From Cytidiella melzeri (taxonomy: Eukaryota > Basidiomycota > Agaricomycetes > Polyporales > Irpicaceae): a stretch of 64,000 bases of DNA. The number at the start of each line of letters is the position of its first letter. The first letter of the stretch is position 1. A program made the position numbers and the translations under genes. Positions 10,757 through 21,627 of this stretch are shown here, piece by piece. Below the pieces are notes generated by a model, which did no database searches, had not been told where the DNA came from, and was given only the letters and a program-made list of their open reading frames with translations. The DNA lies in the NCBI GenBank assembly GCA_022592445.1, contig JABYQR010000011.1, positions 239,233-303,232 of the forward strand, written 5' to 3'.

Positions 10757-11618
10757 AGAATGCCCCACAATGGAATCCAAATCAACTCTTTCGTCGCCTC
10801 AAGTTCTGCATCAGGAAGTTGCTGAAAAACAAGACAGATCTGCCGCTGACATTGCAGAGAATATTTCAGAATAGCACAAATCACAAGAATATTATTGACC
10901 GATTCAACAGTGATGTCCATTACTCAAAACCTTCATTCAGCTCCAAGCCTTTGTCCAAGGTTATACCTCCACCCTCTGCTATGTCGGCATCACAACCTAA
11001 GCCTCCTTCAAGCTTGAGAGCAAAGCCACTTTCTCAAAAAAACTTGTAAGTGACTGCATTCTCTGCTATTTTACTATAATAATAAAATTGTACCTAGCTG
11101 AACCGGTGGTGATCAACTTTAGCCATGCCATCACAGATGACTGGAGACCTTTCCCGAACCATGAAGCCCATGACACAATGCCGAGAGGAACATGCCAAAT
11201 GTGCCAAAATCTGCCAGTCCTTGAGCAATGCATTTGTCGCTATGACGTTTCTGAGCACCCTGAAGCAACTACATTGACAGGAGCTGTGTTGACATTTGCA
11301 ATGGCAGATGATCGCATTGGTGTCACGGTCGATTGTTTTGCCACACAATGATATTCCCTTGGGTAATTGATCATATTCTCTAGAACTTGGCAAAGGCTCT
11401 GCAGTACCGGTCTCCAGATGATCCTACACTGCAGTTTGTACGAATTGAGCATTGCCCTGCAGTATATCAACGATGCGGTAGAGACACTAATATATTTATA
11501 CACGAAGACAGAAATGTAGGGAATCATGATAACCTGCAATGCTTAAGTTTGATTAACTTGCCCACAGGTCGGTGGTGTGGTCTACAATGCCTTTACTCCT
11601 TTTGTACTCAACACTGTA
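10757..11618 (+). pseudogene. Interrupted hypothetical gene of the transposon block, middle portion
   Basis: Coding-like exons on the plus strand lie between two LTR-like inserts. One exon has NTDLP-type sequence (KNKTDLPLTLQRIFQNSTN) and a Ser/Pro/Lys-rich run ending LRAKPLSQKNL at a GTAAGT donor (11046). Further on are YRSPDDPTLQFVRIEHCPAV, CGRDTNIFIHEDRNV and, after a GTAGGG..CAG intron, VGGVVYNAFTPFVLNTVT, which ends at GTAAGG (11622). The piece between about 11090 and 11380 has competing frames and I could not settle it. No known domain recognised. Likely part of the same broken gene as 8471-10006 and 12369-13030. Confidence 0.35.
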
Positions 11619-11646
11619 ACAGTAAGGTTACTACTCACCAGATAAG

Positions 11647-12300
11647 TTGTTAAACTTGAGGGGATAGAGTGAGATAGAGTGTGAGAGATGTGGTGAGCGA
11701 AGTACTGGGGAGTACTGAGTAGTCCTTTATCAACAGAGTGGATAAGACTGAGGGGATATGCCCTCAGGAGTGCCTCTATATATACATGAAGGGGAGGACC
11801 CCAGGTACTACCCTAAGACCCCTAATACCTACATGAGTAAGCGAAGTAATCTACCTTACTAAGCATGCCCTATGCCCTAGTGGTGTCACTTCAATAATCA
11901 ACCAATAGCAATTGTCCCCATGACCTGACCCCATGACCTAGTCCCAAAGCTAGACTTGTTCTAGCTTGTTCTAAGACAAGGCTAGACTTTTCCAGAAGGT
12001 TCTATGAACTATGACATCATCTAATGGAATGTTCTATACTATGACATCATAGTTCCAGCAAGTTCCACAAGGTTCCAGAGAGTTCTATCATGTGATACAC
12101 AGATAAGGAAAGGAGCGCATCAGCGCATCAGAGACAGGAGGCACATCAGCGCATCAATTGATAGGCACTGAGAATAAGCGCTGGAATAAGCGCCTGATAA
12201 GCGCTGGATAAGCGCTTAAATAGATGCCGGATAAGCGCTGGATAAGCGCTTGACAAGCGCTGGATAAGCGCTTGACAAGCGCTTAAATATTTCCAATAAT
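11647..12300. repeat. Second LTR-like insert in the transposon block
   Basis: Non-coding stretch beginning TGTTAAACTTGAGGGGATAG, directly after an intron donor of the surrounding gene. It has a TATATATA motif near 11780, several AAGGTTC/AGGTTCTA-type short repeats and, at its right end, the AAGCGCT tandem array. The TG start, the TATA and the position fit a solo LTR. No CA end or flanking duplication could be fixed. Confidence 0.3.
12173..12286. repeat. Tandem array of AAGCGCT-centred decamers
   Basis: Nine imperfect copies of a roughly 10-12 bp unit (GATAAGCGCTG, GACAAGCGCTT and variants), each centred on the palindrome AGCGCT. Two copies are separated by a short unrelated spacer (AAATAGATGCCG). 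The even spacing would give many potential hairpins or protein half-sites. Confidence 0.85.
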
Positions 12301-12368
12301 ACCGTTGCCTGGTAAGGCAAGTCTTGTAGAAACATTGAAAATCTGTGACAAACACCATGAAGAAGTCA

Positions 12369-13030
12369 CATGCGTTGGTGATGAAAAACAAATCGATCAA
12401 ACGTGGATCTTCCTTTCAAGTGTTTGCTGCTAGCAAGATGGTCCCAGTAGGCACTCGCCAGCCACAGGGTGGCTCTGCAGGGGACGGTTATGCTCCCTAC
12501 GCTCACATGGCTGCTGATGCTCCTGAAGCAATTGATGCTTTATGATGTCACATGCTCTGGTACACATCCTTCTTGTCAACAGCCCAAAAATACTGACCAC
12601 ATATTTAGGATGCCAATTTGCTGCTCACTGCTGTTCGCCCATAACCACAGTGTTTCAAAAACACTGGATAAGCTCACCAAGGAAGCAGGTCTGAGCAAGA
12701 TGGGCTCAAAGGGAGTGAACCAATACTACTGCTCCAACTACATTGCACCACTCGATGCCGACAATGACATGACGGCTAAACTGTGCTGCCAGCTGGAAAA
12801 ACAAAACACCAAACACCGAGAATTAGATTTCTGCTACAGTAAGTTTAGATTCTATGTTGAAACTGTAGCAAACATGGCATGGTAAGAATTCTACTACATC
12901 TGTCAAGTGAGCCAACACTCATTATTGTCTGCAAAGGTGGTTCGAGAGCTCGGATTTGCATGGCTCAATAGTTTCGGCACCCTCGAGTGTGGCAAATATG
13001 GTGAGCACAGGCAGCTGCAACACTATTTGA
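12369..13030 (+). pseudogene. TET/JBP-like (2OG-Fe(II) oxygenase-type) C-terminal domain, degenerate
   Basis: Reads SFQVFAASKMVPVGTRQPQG, then GDGYAPYAHMAADAPEAID. A frameshift near 12540 is followed by CSGTHPSCQQPKNTDH, CSLLFAHNHSVSKTLDKL and KGVNQYYCSNYIAPLDADND, then CCQLEKQNTKHRELDF and YVETVANMA. A GTAAGA..AAG intron (phase 2) joins this to WWFESSDLHGSIVSAPSS and a TGA at 13028-13030. The layout resembles a multicopy Agaricomycete family in which an H-x-D motif after NYxAP and a distal LHG histidine would be iron ligands, as in fungal TET/JBP dioxygenases reported with KDZ transposons. Here the first histidine position reads D (PLDADND), while the distal H is kept. Family assignment is from memory of motif spacing. 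Catalytic loss is inferred from that residue and the frameshift. Confidence 0.4.
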
Positions 13031-13591
13031 AGGAAGGATTACGATAAGGCAAAGCACTATAAAAAAGTGCAAAGTGATATCTCTCGCTGTCGCGCGTACT
13101 GGGAAGCCATGATATGAGGACAGTAGCTGTAGTAGTTCAATCAAGTATCTGTGCCAAGTTAAAAAACTTGTGCATCCCAATCACAACCACACTCCAAGCA
13201 TTTCATGACCTACAGTACAATCTGAAGCAGATAGTTGCATGAGAAGTCTCATTCATCACAACACTCTGCCAACACTATTCGTGTGCAAGTGGTAGCAACG
13301 ACCTTATTCCACCAACAACTCACTTCTGTTATTAGTGACAATGAACTCATGACAAGTTGTGCAAACCACTTGTAGAGCACCCAGTGTACTCCTTGTAAAT
13401 ACCCCTACTTTACTTTGTACTGTCCCTGGCTTCGCCGATGTTAAATACATTGATCCAAAAAACAACAAAAAAAATCAGAGCTGCGCAATCCATCAGCACA
13501 ACCTATAACATTAACAGCAAACCAATGTCACATTCTACTGTAACGGGGTGCCAACACCCCCTGGCACCCCCACTAAACGCCCTGTTTCAAC
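13031..13591. other. Right-hand non-coding arm of the transposon-like block
   Basis: No convincing ORF. It contains a GGGTGCCAACACCCCCTGG-type GC-rich dyad (13546-13570, GGGGTG / CACCCC arms) just inside the right inverted repeat, which could be a hairpin near the element end. Confidence 0.4.
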
Positions 13592-13629
13592 GAAATTTTG
13601 ACCTGACCCACCGGGCCAACCGTATGCGC
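13592..13629 (-). repeat. Right terminal inverted repeat
   Basis: Reverse-complement partner of 5295-5333 (GAAATTTTGACCTGACCC through CGGGCCAACCGTATGCGC). Confidence 0.7.
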
Positions 13630-13741
13630 GGCAAGTACCGGCATCACTGAGCCTCAGATTGAACCTTAATTTTCTCTTCATCCACAACAGCCACACAGCG
13701 TCCTCGAGCACACCAACGTCGTCGGCACACTCTCACACAAA

Positions 13742-14125
13742 ATGGTCAGTACAATGTCCTTGCCCGTATGTCTACAGAATGGTGTTCACCGTTCTCCGCA
13801 GGATTCCAGCGCAAAAGTACCCGTCAAGCTCGCGGCCGTTACCAAGGTTTATACGGATTCTCCCTTGCCACACTGGTGCATGCTCAAACGTATACACATT
13901 CATAGGTTCTTGGTAGGACTGGCTCCCGTGGTGGTGTTACTCAGGTCCGAGTAGAATTTCTGGACGACACCAGCCGTTCCATTATCCGCAATGTCAAGGG
14001 GCCTGTGAGGCAAAACGATATTCTGGCTCTCCTGGAGAGTGAGCGTGAGGCTCGGTGAGTTACTCCATGATTCGAGTGAGAGTCTCACTTCTCATACGAC
14101 TCTATCAAACAGCCGTCTCCGGTGA
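13742..14125 (+). CDS. RPS28: 40S ribosomal protein S28 (eS28)
   Basis: Small-subunit protein near the mRNA exit channel. Four exons join to 69 residues: ATG alone (13742-13744) before a GTCAGT donor; then [15 protein letters not shown]; then, after an intron ending [24 protein letters not shown] through [17 protein letters not shown] and EREAR; and a last micro-exon CCGTCTCCGGTGA that restores the universal RRLR terminus (TGA 14123-14125). The sequence is almost identical to eukaryotic eS28 throughout. The initiator codon standing alone as the entire coding part of exon 1 is typical of fungal ribosomal protein genes. The upstream flank is only 112 bp from the end of a transposon-like block, so the promoter is either very short or partly inside that block. 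Confidence 0.97.
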
Positions 14126-14613
14126 TTCAGTTGGAATTCTGCTGCGCTTCTCGTCGCTCGCTGTCATTCCACATCTGCATTTTCTCTGTTTTCTGTATGA
14201 CCTAGCTTTATGCATCGCATGAGAGTCGGCGTGTAGAGAAGCTATGCCTGATATCTCGCCATTGGCGCAAGCTAAACACCTGCTGATTTCCCTGCCGCCT
14301 ACAAGCCTTTTATACCGCCGCACTCGCTATGTACACAGTGTGCGAATCTTTCTGATGATGCGCGTTAGGCTGGAACTGTACTGAGAGGGGCGTCCAAGGC
14401 TTGCCAATTTGGCTCTCACCTGCTCTCGACTTGCGCGTTGAGCATGGCGTTCAGCGCATATCGACAACGATTGGATCAATCGCACAGCATATCGCATTCA
14501 TCTATTCTGCGAAGTTGGCTCACGCTGAATTATCAAAACCGTATGCCGAGCTTTAAAGAGTTCGCCAACGGCGCTCCTTGTTGCTCGTACTTACCCCCAG
14601 CTATCCTCCCAAC
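14126..14613. other. Intergenic, RPS28 to GT8 gene
   Basis: 488 bp holding the RPS28 3' UTR and the GT8 promoter. No conserved ORF or RNA gene seen. Confidence 0.5.
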
Positions 14614-15702
14614 ATGAAAGCAGCGTATGTTACCCTCCTCACGAAGAACACGTACCTGGCTGGTGCTCTCGTCCTTCACCAGTCACTGGTCGAGGTCAAT
14701 GCTAAATATTCGTTGGTGATCATGATCACCGATAATCTACCCCTCGATGGTCGAGAAGTCCTGCGGAAACGAGGCATCGAGACTTTGCATGTTCAGAGTC
14801 TCCGTCCCAAGGAAGGAACACACAAGCTGGACGACAGCGATTCCAGATTCGCAGAAACATGGACAAAGCTGAGGTAAGTTATCCAGACACTTTAGCCACA
14901 ACATCAATCTCATGATATCAGAGCGTTCGGATTGACGCAGTACGATGTGAGCACTTATGGTTTCAGCCACTGCTTAGCCTCAGAAGTTTAAAACTAACAC
15001 GAAGCGGTTAGCGTGTCGTATTGTTAGACAGCGATATGCTCATCAAGCGTAATATGGACGAACTCATGGATCTGGAATTGCCTTCGGGCTGGATTGCAGC
15101 GTCGCACGCCTGTGCATGCAACCCGCGCAAGCTACCTCATTATCCCAAAGACTGGTATGCGTTCCTCATCCCTCTGATATACTGCTTGCGCTCAACGCTT
15201 TCCTCACAGGGTCCCCGAAAATTGCGCATTCACCGCCGTCTCACATCCTGGTGGTCTCACCCATCCAACTGAGATCACTGCAAACTCGCCCCGAACGTAT
15301 CACCTCCTCAACTCAGGCAACGTCGTCCTCAACCCCTCGATCGAACTTGCCGACAACCTCCATCATTACCTCATGACGTCCCCTCTCGTGCCTTCATTTT
15401 CGTTCTCCGATCAAGACTTGATTGCCAATTTCTTCGCAGGACGATGGAAGGTACTTCCCTGGTGCTACAATGCACTGAAGACCCTGCGACAAGTTCACGA
15501 GTCTCTTTGGAGAGATGACGAGGTTCGCTGCGTTCATTATATATTGTCGCAGAAGCCTTGGGACGCGCCTCGAGGAACAGTTCCGGACGACGAGGTGGTG
15601 TATGGCTGGTGGTGGGCTGCGTATGATAGGCTAAGAGATGCCATGATACTGTCTGACCCGGAAGGCTGGGAGCTTGTGGACTCTTCGGTTGCAAAAGCGT
15701 GA
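14614..15702 (+). CDS. Glycosyltransferase family 8 protein (glycogenin/galactinol synthase-like)
   Basis: Transfers a sugar from a nucleotide-sugar donor. The acceptor cannot be told from sequence. The start MKAAYVTLLTKNTYLAGALV is the standard GT8 N-terminal strand-helix. Next come VEVNAKYSLVIMITDNLP and, after two introns in phase, LTQYD and RVVLLDSDMLIKRNMDEL, where DSD is the metal-binding DxD motif. After GWIAASHACACNPRKLPHYP an intron leads to VPENCAF, then YHLLNSGNVVLNPSIEL and FSDQDLIANFF, both conserved GT8 blocks, and WKVLPWCYNALKTLR. The tail is VVYGWWWAAYDRLR and ends at TGA 15700-15702. About 300 residues, with no signal peptide or transmembrane segment, so probably cytosolic. 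Convergent with KAE1, about 120 bp apart. Confidence 0.88.
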
Positions 15703-15821
15703 TATAATGAGATCTGTAATTATTGATGTATACCGGCTGCACAGTGAAATCTATGTTACACGTTCTTCTTACACAATATTGCCAATCATTGGTGTTGCTA
15801 CTAGTACAATGCACAAACATG

Positions 15822-17302
15822 TTACGCCCGCCAAGCGACGCGAACTTCATCGGTACGGAATCTTGAACGTATATCGTTTAGTGACATGACAAGTCTGATT
15901 TCAGATAAGACATACCTCTGCGTGCATCTGCTCTTCGGTAACGGTGTCTCGAAACCCATACGATAACTCAGGAGACCAGCTTGCGCAATCATTATTCCAT
16001 TATCGATACAAAACCTGATATCATGTCTGTAAGTGTGACCCGCTGCTTTCTTAAGACCGTTTCTTACCTTTCATCGGTTGCAAAGACCTTCCCGCCGCGC
16101 TCTTCTGCCATGATACCCATCATTTCCTGCAAACGTTCGTTACCTGTGGAAGGTCAGATCGCCGGTTATCAGAAACGATGCAGCTAGTATGACTTGCACC
16201 CTACGCCCCCTACGATCAGCACTTCCTTACTGCCGATGTGGGCCATAGCTCGCTCCGTAATCTCGACGAGCATTGCAAAGATATTTTCTTGTAATGAGAA
16301 GCATAGGTCTTCCGGAGTGATGATGTCGTCGTCATCGCCGTCTCGAGCCTTGCTATCAGAACGAAATCGCTTGTCCAGCGTGTACGCTTCGGTGGAAGTC
16401 AAGATTCCAGACAAGCTTAGATCCATGCCCTTGGTGGTGTAAGGCAATGGCAACAGTCGCAACCCCCTACATCAGCATCTCAGAAAAAAAGGACAGTTCT
16501 CAGGAAAGACGCAAGCCCACCTTTTTGCCGCTTGTTCAATATTGTACCCTGGACTGGGATCATTGCTAAGGTTGATAACGCGGGCAAACCTGTCGAGACA
16601 GTTTCCAACGGCGATGTCGAGCGTTTCGCCGAATATGCGGTAGCACTGCTGCGAGTAGGCGATGACTTGCGTGTTTCCGCCCGAGACATATAATACGATA
16701 GGATTTTGAGCTCCCGTGACTTGGCGGCCCATCTCAATGTCTACATAACGAGATATAAGTGTGTAAAAGTTGTCAAGATATCGGCTACTTACGACCCACA
16801 CAGTGATTCACACCAACCAGCGGTTTATTGAAGAGGAGTGACAACGTCCTGGCCACAAGTGCAACTGACGTCAAGGGAGCCCCCATTCCAGGTCCTGAAT
16901 ACAGCCCAAAAAATCACCGTTAGTAGAAGATATGAAAGTTAGAACGTTTCTTAATACCTTGTGTGAAGCAGATGCAATCGACATCATGAATAGATAGCCC
17001 CGCTTTCTTCAAGGAATCGTTGATCACTGTGGTAGCCCAGTCCCGATGATGTTTTGCCGTATCTCTTGGAAGAAACCCTTCTCCTGGAGGTGTGATGTAC
17101 GTATGTCTCACATTAGACATAACGGTTGTAGAGCCGTTTGTAGAGTGCTTGATGATACCTGCACCGAGCTTATTGGCTGAACCCTCCAAGCCCAGTGCAA
17201 TGTACGGCCTCTCTAGCTAGATGGTTAGCCCCGTGATCATTTCAGAAATAGCTACTTACCAGCAGGCTTCAAAGGCGAGCGCTTTCTAGTTCTACCTGGC
17301 AT
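15822..17302 (-). CDS. KAE1: KAE1 / OSGEP, tRNA N6-threonylcarbamoyladenosine transferase (KEOPS subunit)
   Basis: Catalytic subunit of the KEOPS complex, transferring threonylcarbamoyl to A37 of ANN-decoding tRNAs. The start [14 protein letters not shown] splices in phase to [20 protein letters not shown]. Then come [20 protein letters not shown] and [17 protein letters not shown]. The metal-binding HxxxH is assembled across an intron: VNHCVG joins [22 protein letters not shown] is the ATPase-like motif, followed by [30 protein letters not shown], a [13 protein letters not shown] block and [20 protein letters not shown]. The gene ends with [15 protein letters not shown] and TAA at 15822-15824. 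It is the cytosolic/nuclear paralog type: no mitochondrial leader is seen, unlike QRI7. Divergent from LYS1, 188 bp between starts. Confidence 0.95.
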
Positions 17303-17490
17303 AATTTAGCACGCAGTTGGTGGTAGAGAGCTACTAGTAGTGCCAGCCAGTGGTCATAGATCTAAGATTATCCTGGCGCCTGATCTCGAGTCACAGCTCG
17401 AGATTTCGTGCGCCAACACAAAAAAACACATTCCTAGCTCGCAACTCGTTCGTCTCGACAATCTTGGACAACCTACAGATACAGTGCAAT

Positions 17491-18762
<1,272 letters not shown>

Positions 18763-19687
18763 CCCGGGAGTTGTCGTGGCTTAGGGGTACGCGTACTTAC
18801 GGTAACTTGAGAAAACTGTGCGGTTTCGATCCAATTCTCACTCAAAACAGTTTGCCTCTTGCTGTGCACCCGCGCATTGATCCTCCCGACTATCCTGCAG
18901 GTAGTCAAGATACCACGCTCTTTCAAGACTGTGTTCTTCTCTATCGTACGAGACAGCTGTGGAAAGTCGAAGCAGGTTGTGGCCATGGCCACCAGTCTTG
19001 GCCATCGAGACGTCACTACGTTAATGGCACACGACCTAGCGGGGATTACCTGTCTCGTTGATAGATGTCAGCCACCAATGATATCGATGTAGCGATGTGC
19101 CGATGAAGCCAAGGTGGCGCACATCCTCCTAGCTATAAGCTATGCTGCTACAGACGGGTGCAGTTATCCGCATGCTTATGCGACACTACGGCGAGTTTCA
19201 ATGGCAATTATACTAGTGGTACTGCACTGCTTGGCGGGAGCAAATGAAAAAAAAAATGATAGATTTTTTGGGGATGTGCAAGCAGAGCGAGCAGAGACCA
19301 GTAAGCATGTTCTAGAATAATTGGAACAAGACAAGGCGATGGAGGCTGGGCAGGTGGTGTTGCTAGGATGAGTGACTCAGGTTCAACAACTTCAGATCAC
19401 TGTTACACATCCAACAGACGCCCCATGGGGTAGCGCCGGACGGTGATAATAGTCGGCACGCAGCGTCTTTCCTCTTTTCTTGCATCTCTCTCTCTTCACG
19501 AGCGCGTTGTCCTCTTCATCTCTTCCTCCCTTTCTTATTGTCTTGTCCATTGTAGCAGACAGCCTTTTCTTTTATTACATTCTGGCTCTTTGCTGGTGCC
19601 GGTCGCCTTCTTACCCTGTCTTGTCGAGTCTTTTCGGTCCCACATCGTCGCTCACTTCGGGCCCTATCACAAGTTCATAACCACAGT
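18763..19687. other. Intergenic, 925 bp
   Basis: Holds the LYS1 3' region and the promoter/leader of the next gene. The last roughly 220 bp (19460-19687) are strongly CT-rich (runs such as CTCTCTCTCTTC), a typical basidiomycete 5' leader, and not coding despite open frames. An A-run and T-run lie near 19245-19270. No RNA gene seen. Confidence 0.5.
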
Positions 19688-20921
19688 ATGCTTCGTCGCT
19701 CTTCTGTTCCAGCGATCTGCGTCTCTCCTCCTCCCGAGGACGAGCCCACCGCCGAACCATTCTCTCCTTTCGCGTTAACGCACCCGCCCACCCCCGTCTC
19801 AGACGACGACGGCTTTCGTCCATCGTTGTTATCCCCGCCACCCCTGGTTTCCCCTCGCTTCCCTAGGCAGCTGTCGCCGCTTCGCCCAGCAGATGCTCCA
19901 GTGACCGGTCACGGCTTGGAGAGGGAGAAATTCCAGGAGCTTCTCAGAGCATCGCGAGAGAGGAACTGCGCAATGGGTGGCAAAAAGTCAATCGACCTGC
20001 GCAAAGAAATCGCCATAAAAGCTCACAAGAACAAGCAAGGTGAGTCCTGGAGCTGGCCAGCTGTCACCCACATAATCACCTCTTCTGACGTTGCATTCAG
20101 CCGAGCGTCGTGCTCTCTTCCTCTCGAAGATCCAAGCACCTCCTTCGCCCAGTGCGATCAATACGCCGAAAACTCCTCCAGAGTCTCCGGCTATGTTCTA
20201 TTTCTCTTTTCCTTCCCCCGGTCTGGAATCGCCATTGGCTGTCTTCGAAGCTATGGCTACTGAGGACCCCACAAGGCCTCACCACCCGACTTGGGTCGAG
20301 CAGGTAGAGTTCCATCTACCCGACCAGAAGCGTCCACTGCCTGTTCGCTCTTCGTCTTTGCGCCAGACCAAAGTTCCCTCGCTGGCGCAGATCACAGCGC
20401 ACTACACTCCCATCGGCAGCGCAGCCAACGCCATGCAAGCCGCTCAGACCGCCCGGTTGCCTGGGTTCTTGGCAACGCGCAGCGCAGCGGCTAAGCCAAG
20501 GACTTTGCCTCCTGCTGTTGGTCGCCTCCAATTCCCTGTTCGAACCAACTCAACTCCAACGCTGGCAGAGTCTGCAAAGGAAATTCGAGCTCCTGTTTCT
20601 CGCCCTCCCATGTCTCCATGCTCCCCAAAACTGCAGGTCACTACGCTTGTGGTACCTCACACTTCTTTCAGCTCTCCTACCGAGTTTACGGAATCTAACC
20701 TGCGCGCCTTCGATGCCACCCGCACCGACACCGCACAGGTGATGATGTCTCGTCTCCGTCGCCGCACTTTGCCCCCTACTACGGCAGAGATGCTATCGGC
20801 AGAATTGCGACAAGATGAAGAGGACAAAAAGGTTCGCCGACGAAGTGCTCCTCCCGAGCTACCTTTCCGCGAACGTAGAGGCTTCACGAAGCCTCCGCTC
20901 AACGTCCCCGGTGCATTTTAA
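19688..20921 (+). CDS. Hypothetical Ser/Pro-rich protein
   Basis: Two exons (19688-20039, 20101-20921; GTGAGT..CAG, phase 1) give about 390 residues. I recognise no domain. The protein is largely disordered, with Pro-Pro-rich segments (SPPPEDEPTAEPFSPFALTH, SPPPLVSPRFPRQLSPLRP). A short charged segment near residues 80-117 (REKFQELLRASRERN then KKSIDLRKEIAIKAHKNKQ) looks helical and continues across the splice into AERRALFLSKIQAPPSPS, a possible conserved core. The C-terminal part has RLRRRTLPPTTAEMLSAEL, EEDKKVRRRSAPPELPF and the end FTKPPLNVPGAF. The composition suggests a regulatory or scaffolding protein, but function is unknown. TAA is at 20919-20921. Confidence 0.75.
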
Positions 20922-21627
20922 GCACTTGGATCGGAGGGATGATTATATTGTGTACGGCTTGAATTTGTTCCCTAGGTTTTCTCTCGGTCATTCGTCTCCA
21001 TTGACATTCGCGACTACATTGGACTCGACATTTCTCATATTGGGTTCTTCTTTACCCAGGTGTTAAGCGGTTCATTTTTCCAAACTCATCTACCCATTGG
21101 ACCTGTGTCACTGCTCTGATTCCTGGCATTCTTCACTAAATAAATATCTATTGGCGTGTTTCGTAGTTGTGGTCTGGCACCCGACTTGGGCCGGGAGGTG
21201 GGCCTTGATTCCTTCTTTCAGAACCGGATGTTTACTTCTTCGACTACTCTTCGACTACATACTCATCTGTACCTCCCAGTCTCTTGTCGGTAGGCTGGAC
21301 CTCCGTAGGATCAGAACAATCATCGAACTACTCCATCTACTCCCCATTGACATGGTTTTGCTGGCTACAGTTATCGGTCGACATTGACAATGTACAAAGG
21401 ACTTGTTCTTGACGAAACTGTAGTACTTACAGTAGAATCATCATGTATCTCAAATTCCATGTACGCGCCTGCAAGCTGCAATCCCGGACCGCCATTGCAT
21501 CAGCCCCGTCACGGCATTGTACGTACCACACCATTCAAGCGGGTGCTATATCATCATGAGTACAATCTGTACACCTCGTTCCTTCATTCCCATCTCTCAG
21601 GTTTACAGGTGCACCGTAGATTGAACG
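20922..21627. other. Intergenic, 706 bp
   Basis: 3' region of the hypothetical gene and promoter of the lactate dehydrogenase gene. No conserved ORF or structured RNA noticed. Confidence 0.5.

Larger units (their letters stand above)
5295..13629. mobile_element. Gene-bearing DNA transposon-like block with terminal inverted repeats
   Basis: About 38 bp near the left end reappears in inverted orientation near the right end, with one mismatch and one length difference. The shared core includes ACGGTTGGCCCGGTGGGTCA. Between the repeats are several multi-exon ORFs resembling multicopy basidiomycete proteins, LTR-like inserts and tandem repeats. The block separates the housekeeping genes for lipoyl synthase and RPS28, and its right repeat ends 112 bp upstream of the RPS28 ATG. 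No flanking target-site duplication was found, so the true ends may lie slightly outside. No transposase domain was recognised. The size, the inverted repeats and a TET/JBP-like gene recall the KDZ class of fungal DNA transposons, which is an inference. It may be a non-autonomous or decayed copy. Confidence 0.55.

Noticed and set aside
19443..19778. An open frame of 111 codons in the region before the hypothetical gene at 19688.
   Set aside because: Leu/Ser/Phe-rich composition comes from the CT-rich leader. It has no conserved motif and overlaps the better-supported start.
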